Assembly (NCBI GenBank): GCA_964405075.1
Contig: CAYOMP010000061.1
Location: 1-14,545 of the forward strand
Length of the DNA: 14,545 nucleotides
Source: CAYOMP01 sp964405075
GTDB lineage: Bacteria; Bacillota; Clostridia; Lachnospirales; Lachnospiraceae
Direction of reading: 5' to 3'
Shown here piece by piece: positions 1 to 7,279 of the stretch. A program made the position numbers and the translations under genes. The number at the start of each line of letters is the position of its first letter. Within the stretch, counting starts at the first letter, position 1. The notes under the pieces were generated by a model. That model was not told the DNA's origin, did not search any database, and saw only the letters and a program-made list of their open reading frames with translations.

Positions 1-209
1 CTAAATCAAATGTGTATTTTTAAAAATTTTTCACTTATATTTTCACAAATTTCAGTATTCAGGCTTGTAAATTTTACCTAAGAAATCCCATATTTTATAT
101 CGGTTTTGTTAATTAATTTTCTCTTTTTGTCGCTTTGTACATATTATCAATTTATTTTTGTTAATTTAAATAAAATTCAGTCATATCACATCTTTTATCC
201 CCTGACGTC
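1..209. other. AT-rich intergenic region without a recognisable gene
   Basis: No open frame with a ribosome binding site was found here on either strand; the longest start-to-stop frames seen on the minus strand are about ten codons. The stretch is very AT-rich, with runs such as TTAATTAATTTT and poly-T tracts. It sits upstream of the HPr-like gene's promoter. The first three bases read as a stop codon on the minus strand (cta), which could be the end of a gene lying to the left, but this cannot be tested from the window. Confidence 0.5.
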
Positions 210-238
210 TTGACTTTTACCAACCTAAAATGTAAGAT
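210..238 (+). promoter_or_regulatory. Sigma-A-type promoter of the HPr-like gene
   Basis: TTGACT at 210-215 and TAAGAT at 233-238 are separated by exactly 17 bases, close to the consensus. The predicted transcript would begin near 245, giving a leader of about 27 nt. That leader carries the ribosome binding site AAGGGAGGT at 256-264, 7 nt before the ATG. Confidence 0.75.
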
Positions 239-271
239 AAGTGTAGATAAAAATTAAGGGAGGTTTTTAAA

Positions 272-502
272 ATGAAAACTGTTCAGATTTCTTTAAATTC
301 AATTGATAAAGTAAAATCATTCGTAAACGAAATTACAAAATTTGATTATGATTTTGATTTAGTTTCTGGAAGATATGTTATCGATGCAAAATCAATTATG
401 GGTATCTTTAGTTTAGATTTATCTAAACCTATCGATTTAAACATCCATGCTGAAGATGACATCGATGAGATTTTATCAGTACTTAAAGCTTATATAATCT
501 AA
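272..502 (+). CDS. HPr-like PTS regulatory protein lacking the phospho-histidine site
   Basis: This 76-aa protein aligns with the HPr/Crh fold of the phosphotransferase system. The best-preserved segment is DAKSIMGIFSLDL at residues 38-50, matching the HPr block around regulatory Ser46 (here Ser41). The N-terminal HPr motif GIHARPA, which contains catalytic His15, is absent: the equivalent stretch near residues 10-16 reads SIDKVKS, and the protein has no His there at all. It therefore should not carry phosphate from enzyme I to enzyme II, but could still be a target of HPr kinase or act as a regulator, as Crh does in Bacillus (family knowledge). The start is secure: AAGGGAGGT lies 7 nt upstream. 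The gene is monocistronic, with its own promoter and a terminator immediately downstream, and converges on thiI. The regulatory role is inference. Confidence 0.85.
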   Translation: MKTVQISLNSIDKVKSFVNEITKFDYDFDLVSGRYVIDAKSIMGIFSLDLSKPIDLNIHAEDDIDEILSVLKAYII

Positions 503-510
503 TTTGAATA

Positions 511-538
511 AAAAGAAAGTCCGTATGGGCTTTCTTTT
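511..538. terminator. Bidirectional rho-independent terminator
   Basis: Arms 511-522 and 527-538 pair (AAGAAAGTCC with GGGCTTTCTT plus flanking A-T pairs, one G-T wobble) around a four-base loop. A T-run follows on the plus strand (to 540) and the mirror-image A-run gives a T-run on the minus strand. It lies 9 bases after the HPr-like stop codon, so it should end that transcript and may also stop the converging thiI operon. Confidence 0.75.
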
Positions 539-541
539 TTT

Positions 542-598
542 GCTTTATAGAAAATGCCTTATCACACTAATATGTGATAGTCCTTTTTTCTATAAAGC
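542..598. repeat. Nested inverted repeat (cruciform/hairpin)
   Basis: A perfect 13-bp outer repeat (GCTTTATAGAAAA at 542-554, its complement at 586-598) encloses a second perfect 7-bp repeat (TATCACA at 560-566, TGTGATA at 573-579). A roughly symmetrical 5-6-base internal bubble separates the two. It abuts the terminator at 511-538. It could be an extra terminator stem for the minus-strand operon, a protein-binding palindrome, or a small dispersed element; the sequence alone does not decide. Confidence 0.6.
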
Positions 599-622
599 CA
601 AAACACCCAACAAGGATGCTCT

Positions 623-654
623 CTCTTTGTTCTGCAATCTTAGAGAACAAAGAG
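623..654. repeat. 11-bp inverted repeat downstream of thiI
   Basis: CTCTTTGTTCT at 623-633 and its exact complement at 644-654 flank a 10-base loop. It lies 22 bases past the original thiI stop (677-679) on the minus strand. No T-run directly follows on either strand, so it is a weak terminator by itself. It may stabilise the 3' end of the operon transcript. Confidence 0.5.
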
Positions 655-676
655 TCTTTCCTATGATATAAAAATA

Positions 677-868
677 TTAAGGTTCACAAACAACTACTTC
701 GTCTGTTTCCAAAGCTATTTTTACTAATTCATCAATCTTTTCTTCTAGCTTAACCTCTGAACGTTTTATAGCATTCAAATTAGGCTTTGTTACAGGATGT
801 TTTGCAACAAATATTGTACAACAGTCTTCAAATGGCAAAATAGAAGTTTCATAAGTATTTATTTTTAA
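677..868 (-). pseudogene. Orphaned C-terminal 63 codons of ThiI, beyond an in-frame stop
   Basis: Reading on past the TAA at 869-871 in the same frame gives 63 sense codons to the next TAA at 677-679. The translation is plainly the ThiI C-terminus: it starts LKINTYETSILPFEDCCTIF and continues with VAKHPVTKP. It contains the EDCC cysteines that, by family position, correspond to the active-site region around Cys344 of E. coli ThiI. With these codons the protein would be 393 aa, the usual length for a ThiI without a rhodanese domain. Because the frame is intact and the residues are conserved, the disruption is a single nonsense codon rather than a frameshift, and it is recent, a base-calling error, or read through. 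Confidence 0.85.
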
Positions 869-1858
869 TTAAATATCTACTATATCCTGCTTATCAAATG
901 CAATTACAGGTCTAAGAACCGGCATTGTACAGACTTCATTAGTAACTGCCAAACTATGCATAGTCTGACTTGCTACCTGTCCAATACTTTCACCTGTAAT
1001 CAAGCCTAACGAACCTGTTTCTTTTGCAATATGCTCTGCTATTCTCATCATATATCTTCTCATAATAATAGTTAATTCATCATGAGGTGTTTTTTCATAA
1101 ATATATAACTGAATATCTGTAAAATTAATTATATGAAGATTAATTGGTCCAGAATATTTTGCTACTAATTTTGCCAAATCTATAACCTTTTGTTTAGCTC
1201 TTTCACTAGTATATGGTGGTGCATGAAAATAAACTGCATCAATCTGAACACCACGTTTGGCAACCATATAGCCAGCTACAGGACTATCAATTCCTCCTGA
1301 TAACAACAACATAGCTTTTCCATTAGTACCTATTGGCATTCCACCTGGTCCTGGAATTATTTCAGAGTGTACATATATCTTCTGTCTAATTTCAATATTA
1401 AGCATAATATCCGGATTATGTACATCAACCTTCATATTTTCACAGTCTTCAAGAATTTTTTCACCCATATCACGATTAATAGCCAAAGAATCTAATGGAT
1501 AATTCTTTCTGGCACGTCTGGCATTTACTTTGAATGTTTTTGGCTCTGACTTATACATTTCTTTCATATAACAAACAACTTCTTTTGCTAATTCATCAAA
1601 ACCATTATCTTCTAATTCTAATACCGGGCAGATTCCAACAATACCAAATACTCTTTGAAGAGCTTCGATTGTTTCATCATAATCATACTCACTTTGAGTT
1701 TCTACAAAAATTCTTCCTGGTTCTTTTCTAACTACAAATTCGCCTTCAACACTCTTTAAGGCAAATCTGATCTGGTTCACTAACGCATCTTCAAAAAGGT
1801 ATCTATTCTTACCCTTTGTACCAATTTCAGCGTATTTAATCAAAAAAGCTTTAAACAT
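869..1858 (-). CDS. thiI: ThiI, tRNA 4-thiouridine synthase / thiamine thiazole sulfurtransferase, truncated by an in-frame stop
   Basis: ThiI adenylates U8 of tRNA and transfers sulfur to make 4-thiouridine; in many bacteria it also supplies sulfur for the thiazole of thiamine. The open frame gives 329 aa: an N-terminal ferredoxin-like region, a THUMP RNA-binding domain (about 60-165), and a PP-loop ATPase domain with SGGIDSP at 187-193 and GESIGQVASQT at 289-299. There is no rhodanese domain, as usual in Firmicutes. The frame stops at a TAA (869-871) after DKQDIVDI, in the middle of the ATPase domain's C-terminal part. The missing part lies immediately downstream in the same frame and holds the conserved EDCC cysteines. 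The truncated product is probably inactive unless the stop is read through. The start is ATG with AAGGAG just upstream. It follows the cysteine desulfurase by 10 bases, its expected sulfur donor, and is the last gene of the operon. Confidence 0.95.
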   Translation of the reverse strand: MFKAFLIKYAEIGTKGKNRYLFEDALVNQIRFALKSVEGEFVVRKEPGRIFVETQSEYDYDETIEALQRVFGIVGICPVLELEDNGFDELAKEVVCYMKEMYKSEPKTFKVNARRARKNYPLDSLAINRDMGEKILEDCENMKVDVHNPDIMLNIEIRQKIYVHSEIIPGPGGMPIGTNGKAMLLLSGGIDSPVAGYMVAKRGVQIDAVYFHAPPYTSERAKQKVIDLAKLVAKYSGPINLHIINFTDIQLYIYEKTPHDELTIIMRRYMMRIAEHIAKETGSLGLITGESIGQVASQTMHSLAVTNEVCTMPVLRPVIAFDKQDIVDI

Positions 1859-1868
1859 TTTATTCTCC

Positions 1869-3023
1869 TTAACGTCTTACGAACATTCTTAACTTAGGTA
1901 AAATCTCTTTTAAACATTCAAGACAATACTCTATTTCTTCTTTTGTCGTTTCAAATGAAAAACTAAATCTCACTGTTGATTCAATTAGTTTTGGATCTAA
2001 TCCAATAGCCTGCAAAGTTTTACTTGGTGCAGGTTTATTTGAAGAACATGCTGAACCTGCCGATACATATACATTTTTGCTTTCTAATGCATGTAACAGC
2101 ACTTCGCTTCTGACATCTTCAAAACTTACACTTACAATATGAGGGGCTGAATCTTTATTAGTTAAACCATTAATTTTAGTACCCTCAATTTTTTTTATCT
2201 CTTCAACAAAGAATTCTTTTAATTCATAAAGTTTATCCACTTTTTCACTTAAATTCTCATAAGTTTTTTCAACAGCCACAGCTAAAGCAGCATCTCCCGC
2301 CGTATTTTCTGTACCCGAACGCATACCTTTTTGCTGTCCTCCGCCTAAAATAAGTGGTTTAATTTTTACTTTTTCATTTATATATATAAATCCTACTCCC
2401 TTTGGTGCATTTATTTTATGCCCACTAACAGACAGCATATCTATCCCCTGTTTTCTAGGTTGGATTTTGTACTTTCCAAATGCTTGTATTCCATCCACAT
2501 GATATAAAGTTTTAGGATTTTTTTTCTTAATTATTTCTGCTATTTTATCAACCGGCTGAACCGAACCAATTTCATTATTAACATACATAATAGACACTAA
2601 TATTGTATCTTCACATATTGCTTTTTCCAATTCATCCAATGAAACAATTCCATTCTCATCTACTGGTAAATATGTTACTCTAAATCCTTCCTCTTCCAGA
2701 TATTTAAATGGATTCAACACTGAAGGATGTTCTATTGATGATGTAATAACATGCATTCCGCTTCTTTTATTAGCTAATGCACTACCTATTATGGCTAAAT
2801 TATTTGATTCTGTGCCACCTGATGTAAAATATATTTCTTTTACATCAACTTTAAGATTTTTAGCAATTTTTTCTTTTGCCTCTTTTATATATTTTTCCGC
2901 TTCTACGCCCTTTGTATGCATAGAAGATGGATTACCATAATCTTCTAACAATAACTTAACAAATATTTCTTTTGCTTCTACCATACATCTGGTTGTAGCC
3001 GAATTATCCAAATATGCTTCCAC
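1869..3023 (-). CDS. Cysteine desulfurase, NifS/IscS family (NifZ-like partner of ThiI)
   Basis: This PLP enzyme takes sulfur from L-cysteine and hands it on as a persulfide. A GTG start at 3021-3023 is preferred: AGGAGA lies 7 nt upstream and the protein then opens MEAYLDNSATT, like its homologues. An upstream TTG at 3041 would add six residues that contain the ribosome binding site and would overlap rsmE. The resulting 384-aa protein has the PLP-binding lysine in VSGHKINAPKG (about residue 203) and the persulfide cysteine in SAGSACSSNKPAPS (about residue 326). The substrate-loop arginine region RSGTEN is present, and the usual C-terminal RFSFSFETT block is intact. The gene lies 14 bases after rsmE and 10 bases before thiI. 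In Bacillus subtilis the desulfurase NifZ is paired with ThiI, so tRNA thiolation is its most likely job rather than general Fe-S assembly (inference from context). Confidence 0.95.
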   Translation of the reverse strand: MEAYLDNSATTRCMVEAKEIFVKLLLEDYGNPSSMHTKGVEAEKYIKEAKEKIAKNLKVDVKEIYFTSGGTESNNLAIIGSALANKRSGMHVITSSIEHPSVLNPFKYLEEEGFRVTYLPVDENGIVSLDELEKAICEDTILVSIMYVNNEIGSVQPVDKIAEIIKKKNPKTLYHVDGIQAFGKYKIQPRKQGIDMLSVSGHKINAPKGVGFIYINEKVKIKPLILGGGQQKGMRSGTENTAGDAALAVAVEKTYENLSEKVDKLYELKEFFVEEIKKIEGTKINGLTNKDSAPHIVSVSFEDVRSEVLLHALESKNVYVSAGSACSSNKPAPSKTLQAIGLDPKLIESTVRFSFSFETTKEEIEYCLECLKEILPKLRMFVRR

Positions 3024-3037
3024 AACACTCTCTCCTA

Positions 3038-3775
3038 TCAATTTTCCAATTGAAACATAATAATAGACAGGGTTGTAAGCCCTGCTGTTTCAGTTCTTAG
3101 TATTCTCTTACCCAAAGTAATTGGTTTGGCACCCATTTTTAGGCCCAAATCAACTTCACTTTCTTCAAATCCGCCCTCAGGTCCAATAAACACACCAATA
3201 TTACACCCTGATTGTAATTCAGATACAACCTCTCTTGTATATTGAATGCCTTTACTATTCTCATACGGTAATAGATTATACTCAAAATCTCTAGCATATT
3301 CAAGTGCTTCTTTAAAAGACATAACATTTTTCACTTCTGGGATTATAATTCTTTTCGACTGTTTAGCTGCACTTTCAGCGATTGCCTGCCACCTTTTCAG
3401 CTTTGAAGCTTCTTTTTTAGCATCCAGTTTAACCACAGCTCTTTTAGTTGCAACCGGAATAATTTCATATACACCTAATTCTACAGCCTTTTGAATAATC
3501 AGCTCCATTTTATCCGATTTTGGTAATCCCTGAAACAAGAATATCTTAGCTGGCAATTCTGTCCCTTCTTCATCTACAGATATAATGGAGGCTGATACCT
3601 CATCCTCCATTATTTCATCTATTTCACATAGATAATCTTTATCTTTTTTATTACTAACTAATATTTTTTCACCGTTTTTCATTCTAAGGACATTTTTTAT
3701 ATGATTAACATCACTACCTATTATCCTGATTTTTTCTCCACTTATCTGACTTTCTTCTACAAAAAAATGATACAT
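3038..3775 (-). CDS. rsmE: RsmE, 16S rRNA m3U1498 methyltransferase
   Basis: RsmE methylates N3 of U1498 in helix 44 of 16S rRNA, at the decoding centre, using S-adenosylmethionine. The 245-aa length is normal for the family. An N-terminal PUA-like RNA-binding region (about 1-70, with HIKNVLRMKNGE) is followed by a SPOUT-class methyltransferase domain. The domain has its hallmark motifs FIGPEGGFEESE (196-207) and LGKRILRTETA (221-231), which form the trefoil-knot SAM pocket. The start is ATG with AGGGT 7-8 nt upstream, in the 13-base gap after prmA. Its TGA stop lies 14 bases before the preferred GTG start of the cysteine desulfurase. The prmA-rsmE pairing is a common arrangement in Firmicutes. 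Nothing in the sequence suggests damage. Confidence 0.95.
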   Translation of the reverse strand: MYHFFVEESQISGEKIRIIGSDVNHIKNVLRMKNGEKILVSNKKDKDYLCEIDEIMEDEVSASIISVDEEGTELPAKIFLFQGLPKSDKMELIIQKAVELGVYEIIPVATKRAVVKLDAKKEASKLKRWQAIAESAAKQSKRIIIPEVKNVMSFKEALEYARDFEYNLLPYENSKGIQYTREVVSELQSGCNIGVFIGPEGGFEESEVDLGLKMGAKPITLGKRILRTETAGLTTLSIIMFQLEN

Positions 3776-3788
3776 AATTTTACCCTAA

Positions 3789-4739
3789 TTAATTCTTTCT
3801 GGCAGTTACAGATACCCATTCACCTTGATATGTAACTTCCACTACTTCTAAGCCACTAGCCTTAACAGCATTTACAACTTCCTGTTCCTTCATATCAATA
3901 ATACCGGAAGTTATATATAATGCACCTTTTTTCATATGTTTAACAGCAATTGGTGTTAACGGAACTAACACATCTGCTAAAATATTAGCTACTACAATGT
4001 CGTATTTTTCATATCCAACTTTATCCTGAAGTTGTGTATCTTCTAAAATATTTCCTGGCCATACTTCAAATTGCTCTGGTTTTACTCCATTAACTTCTGA
4101 ATTTTCTTTAGAAGCTGTCACTGCATTAACGTCAATATCCAATCCTAATGCACTATTAGCACCTAATTTAATAGAAACTATTGATAAAATACCACTTCCA
4201 CAACCAATATCTAAAATATCTGTTTCTGGTGTAATATATTTTTTTAACTGTTTAATGCATAACTGTGTTGTTTCATGCATTCCTGTTCCAAACGCTGTTC
4301 CCGGATCAATTTGAATCATTAGTTTTTCTCTGTCTTCTGGTTTAACCTCTTCCCAAGATGGTTTTATCAAAATATCATCAACTGTAAATTGTTTAAAATA
4401 CTGTTTCCAGTTATTAATCCAATCTTTATCTTCTGTCTGAGAAGCTACAATAGTAGCCTCTCCAATATCCATAAATGAACGTAAATCTTCAAGTTCTGTT
4501 TTTACATTTTCTAATATAGGTTCATTATCCACTTCTGAATCAAGATAAAAGCTGATATAAGCAATTCCGTCGTCCTCCATATCCGGTAAAATATCTACGA
4601 ACATCTGCTTCTTATCACTTTCAGATAATGGAATCTTATCCTCTATCTCAATACCTTCAATACCTATATCCATCAAAGTACTGCTGATAATGTCCTCCGC
4701 TTCTGTTATTGTTTTAATTGTATACTTATTCCACTTCAA
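3789..4739 (-). CDS. prmA: PrmA, ribosomal protein L11 methyltransferase
   Basis: PrmA trimethylates ribosomal protein L11 using SAM. A TTG at 4737-4739 is preferred as start: AGAGG precedes it at normal spacing and the protein then opens MKWNKYTIKT, like most PrmA proteins. The upstream GTG at 4746-4748 would abut the ribosome binding site. The 316-aa protein has a ferredoxin-like N-terminal substrate-recognition domain (about 1-95), then a Rossmann methyltransferase domain. That domain carries DPGTAFGTGMHETT (about 145-158), the SAM-binding LDIGCGSGILSI (about 176-187), and VANILADVLVPL (about 250-261), the PrmA form of the N-P-P-Y-like motif. The gene begins 14 bases after the stop of the 771-aa protein and ends 13 bases before rsmE. 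All family motifs look intact. Confidence 0.95.
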   Translation of the reverse strand: MKWNKYTIKTITEAEDIISSTLMDIGIEGIEIEDKIPLSESDKKQMFVDILPDMEDDGIAYISFYLDSEVDNEPILENVKTELEDLRSFMDIGEATIVASQTEDKDWINNWKQYFKQFTVDDILIKPSWEEVKPEDREKLMIQIDPGTAFGTGMHETTQLCIKQLKKYITPETDILDIGCGSGILSIVSIKLGANSALGLDIDVNAVTASKENSEVNGVKPEQFEVWPGNILEDTQLQDKVGYEKYDIVVANILADVLVPLTPIAVKHMKKGALYITSGIIDMKEQEVVNAVKASGLEVVEVTYQGEWVSVTARKN

Positions 4740-4753
4740 TGTTTGCACCTCTA

Positions 4754-7069
4754 TTATTTGTTATAAAATTCCAGATTTTCCTCTAAAATATCTGTTATAT
4801 TTCCACCGCTCTTTCTTATAGCAGTATGAGCGTTTTCTATTCGTTTAATCTTAGCCAGTCTCTTAATTTCATATTTTTCAATCAAATCAGAAAAAGCCGG
4901 TGATTTTGCAAGTGCCGCTCTTCTTTCTGCATTAATAGGACAATACGTTAACATTATAGTTCTAACTATCTTGTTAAGACGAATTGCGCCTTGTGTCTCA
5001 TACACAATCCATGTAATATAATCTTGCACAAATACTTCACGATAATTATTTCGTGCTTTTGTAAGAGCTGTTTTAATCTTTTCCTTCATCTGAGCTGATA
5101 AATCCCTATTCTTACGATAAAACTGTAAGTAATCGTAAAATTCAGACGTAAGAGACTTTTCTGTAACATCACTCCAATAAATTCCCTGAATATTTCTACA
5201 AATTTCCCAACGGTATCTTGCTGCTACCTTAAGTAGCAAATCGAATGCATCTTCTTTGCATAAACTTGGGAATGCAAATCTAGCCGGAGTATCCTTCCTA
5301 GCTCCAGATGTCTCCTGCCACATAGAGCCTAGCGAACCAGCGTTAGGCATTAATATTGTAATTGGATAAACCTGTTTCTGTATAAATTCCTTAACAATTC
5401 CATTTGCCTCATCATGATACAAAACCTCTCTATGGAACAGTGAATAGTCAATGTCAAGTAATCTTTCATAAGCATCCACAATTCTAGCCTTTGTCATAAT
5501 GTTCTTGTCCATTTCACCATTAATGTTATCTTTATGTAAAACAGGACAGAATGTCAGTATCTTACCACTAGTAGCTCTATTAACCGAAGTAAACATATTC
5601 TGAATTTCAAAACTTACTCTTGCCTTATAATCTGATAAATATGCCTTTTCTTCCGCCTCAGAAACTCTTTGAATTTTCTTCTTTTCGCGAAGAACTCCTA
5701 CATAATCAGTATCAAATTCATTCTTAGACGTTTCATGCTGACCTGTATATATAGCATGAAGCCATTCCTTCATTGTATAGATTTGGAATCCTTTCGTATC
5801 ACAGTCTATTTTAGAATAGAATAGTTGTACCAACTGATTCTCAGTAATGAATTTTTCATCCACAAAACCATAATTAAGGAACAAATCGATTACAGGCTCT
5901 GCAACTTTTGTTTCTTCTGCCTTAATAAATACTTTTTCGTATATTTCATAAAACTGTTTTGTAATAGCTTTTCTAATTTTGCTTACATCATCTGTTGTAG
6001 CAAATTTGTCTGGAAGAGAGTTATAAACTGTTAACAATTGTTTAAACTTATCCCCTTTTTCCTTATCAATTTCAGCATATTCCAAAATTGTATCAGTTGC
6101 ATTCTTTGTAAGCATAATTGCTCCTTTTATCTGTTCAACTGTATATTGTCTTGAAATATCCTCTGCATCATCCGTATTAGAGATTTCATCTCCACCTTTT
6201 ATTTTTGCTTTAAAATGACTCATTAAAATAGTCAATGCTGACTGTTCAATGTTCTTATTTTGCATAACAAATGAAGATATACTCTTAATTCTTGTTAAAA
6301 TAAGCGCAATATCCCCACTTGAATTATTAATTTCAAAGGCCATTTCTGCAAGACGCATAAATAGGTTGTCATCATCCTTTGCAAACAAGCAGTCCTTAAC
6401 CTTATCAATATAATCAGCATACATATCATACGCGTCACACATTTCCAAGACACACTCATGCATTTTTTTTATTTCTGTCAATGTCACATATTCGTTTGAC
6501 GCATAAAAAGCTTTTTTAATATCTAATGGTATTGAATCAATATTAATATAATATTCTAAATCTGTTGAAAGCTGAATCTCGTCCTCATTTATTTCCTGCA
6601 AAGATTCTATTCTGGTAATTTTAGCAGGGTTTCTTCTATAACCTTCACATAATTTCTTATATTCACTATATTCTTCATTTATAATTTTATAAATAGCATT
6701 ACTTAGATTTCTTATTTTATCAAATTCATTTGTAAAATATATAATTTGTTTTGCAAGAGAACTAACCAACAATCCTGGGTACGTCTTGTTCGCCATAAAA
6801 GCCTTCATTACATCATCAATATTTTCTAATGTAAAATAGCAAATCATCGTTTCTTCTTCTGCCACGTAATTATACAAATACTTACCTGCAGCCATATCTA
6901 AACCACCAATAACATTACCTGCGTTAAGTGTACACTCCCCAAACTTTCCAGATGCCTTAACAGTACCGGTTATAATAACACATACCTCTTTAACCAAATC
7001 CCCTTCATTATAAATCAATTCATTCTTTCCAACTTTTCTCGAAAGAGCCTGTGAAACTTCCTGTGCCAT
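4754..7069 (-). CDS. Uncharacterised 771-aa protein: cyclic-nucleotide-binding-like N-terminus plus large helical domain
   Basis: Residues about 8-95 look like the beta-roll of a cyclic-nucleotide-binding domain: ELIYNEGD, then a VIITGTVKASG-type strand pair, then LNAGNVIGGLD. The phosphate-binding cassette is degenerate. There is no FGE-(L/I)-A-L followed by Arg, and the matching segment reads NVIGGLDMAAGKY, so classical cAMP binding is doubtful. The remaining 650 or so residues are mostly predicted-helical, Glu/Lys-rich, and have no DNA-binding helix-turn-helix, signal peptide or membrane segment that I can see. The C-terminal third (about 490-771) is richer in aromatic and proline residues (ITILMPNAGSLGSMWQ, FPSLC, RYRWEICRNIQGIYWSDV) and looks like a folded domain under constraint. 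I do not recognise a known function. The start is ATG with AAAGGA about 10 nt upstream. It is the first gene of the prmA-rsmE-desulfurase-thiI operon, 14 bases before the preferred prmA start. Confidence 0.85.
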   Translation of the reverse strand: MAQEVSQALSRKVGKNELIYNEGDLVKEVCVIITGTVKASGKFGECTLNAGNVIGGLDMAAGKYLYNYVAEEETMICYFTLENIDDVMKAFMANKTYPGLLVSSLAKQIIYFTNEFDKIRNLSNAIYKIINEEYSEYKKLCEGYRRNPAKITRIESLQEINEDEIQLSTDLEYYINIDSIPLDIKKAFYASNEYVTLTEIKKMHECVLEMCDAYDMYADYIDKVKDCLFAKDDDNLFMRLAEMAFEINNSSGDIALILTRIKSISSFVMQNKNIEQSALTILMSHFKAKIKGGDEISNTDDAEDISRQYTVEQIKGAIMLTKNATDTILEYAEIDKEKGDKFKQLLTVYNSLPDKFATTDDVSKIRKAITKQFYEIYEKVFIKAEETKVAEPVIDLFLNYGFVDEKFITENQLVQLFYSKIDCDTKGFQIYTMKEWLHAIYTGQHETSKNEFDTDYVGVLREKKKIQRVSEAEEKAYLSDYKARVSFEIQNMFTSVNRATSGKILTFCPVLHKDNINGEMDKNIMTKARIVDAYERLLDIDYSLFHREVLYHDEANGIVKEFIQKQVYPITILMPNAGSLGSMWQETSGARKDTPARFAFPSLCKEDAFDLLLKVAARYRWEICRNIQGIYWSDVTEKSLTSEFYDYLQFYRKNRDLSAQMKEKIKTALTKARNNYREVFVQDYITWIVYETQGAIRLNKIVRTIMLTYCPINAERRAALAKSPAFSDLIEKYEIKRLAKIKRIENAHTAIRKSGGNITDILEENLEFYNK

Positions 7070-7173
7070 ACCATCAATCCTTTCATGCTTTTCTCATAGA
7101 GTTTTTATTTTCAATCACGTTTCAAATTGTATAAAACAATTCATAAGTTTTCTATTTCTTTTTCCTCCAAAAT

Positions 7174-7205
7174 CCAGATACTTTGTATCTGGCGTGCTGC
7201 CGCAC
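7174..7205 (-). promoter_or_regulatory. Two tandem hairpins in the leader of the 771-aa gene
   Basis: On the minus strand a perfect 4-bp GC-rich stem with tetraloop (GTGCGGCAGCAC, 7205-7194) is followed after one base by a perfect 8-bp stem with a 3-base loop (CCAGATACAAAGTATCTGG, 7192-7174). A GGAGGAAAAAG sequence follows near 7168. Read on the plus strand, the GTGC hairpin is followed directly by a TTTTT run, so it might also stop transcription in that direction. The hairpins lie in the predicted long leader of the operon, about 105 bases before the start codon. Confidence 0.5.
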
Positions 7206-7224
7206 TTTTTGATTTTGTCGGTAT

Positions 7225-7279
7225 CGCTCAAGGAAAAAGTAAATACTCACGCTGTTCGTGCTTCCTTTTTCCTTGAGCG
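7225..7279. repeat. 15-bp perfect inverted repeat with a nested stem
   Basis: CGCTCAAGGAAAAAG at 7225-7239 is matched by its exact complement at 7265-7279. Inside the 25-base spacer a smaller CACG/CGTG stem (7248-7251/7257-7260) caps the hairpin. On the minus strand the left side of the stem encodes the last codons of the small membrane protein, and the rest falls in the leader of the 771-aa gene. The whole block 7174-7279 has the look of a mobile or dispersed intergenic element, or of a structured regulatory RNA; copies elsewhere in the genome cannot be checked here. Confidence 0.6.

Noticed and set aside
869..871. Frameshift as the cause of the thiI truncation
   Set aside because: The conserved tail is in the same frame as the upstream part, 192 bases from stop to stop, so no insertion or deletion is needed.
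3024..3041. TTG start for the cysteine desulfurase overlapping rsmE
   Set aside because: The six added residues are encoded by the AGGAGA ribosome binding site region; the GTG at 3021-3023 gives the normal MEAYLDNSATT start.
3246..3494. Plus-strand open frame inside rsmE
   Set aside because: It is antisense to well-conserved rsmE codons, shows no family features and lacks a ribosome binding site. The same applies to other antisense frames within thiI, the 771-aa gene, GH112, GH2 and PL11.
7106..7238. Minus-strand open frame through the hairpins (KKCGSTPDTKYLDFGG)
   Set aside because: It lacks a credible start with a ribosome binding site, and its sequence is dictated by the palindromes; it looks like non-coding or repeat sequence.
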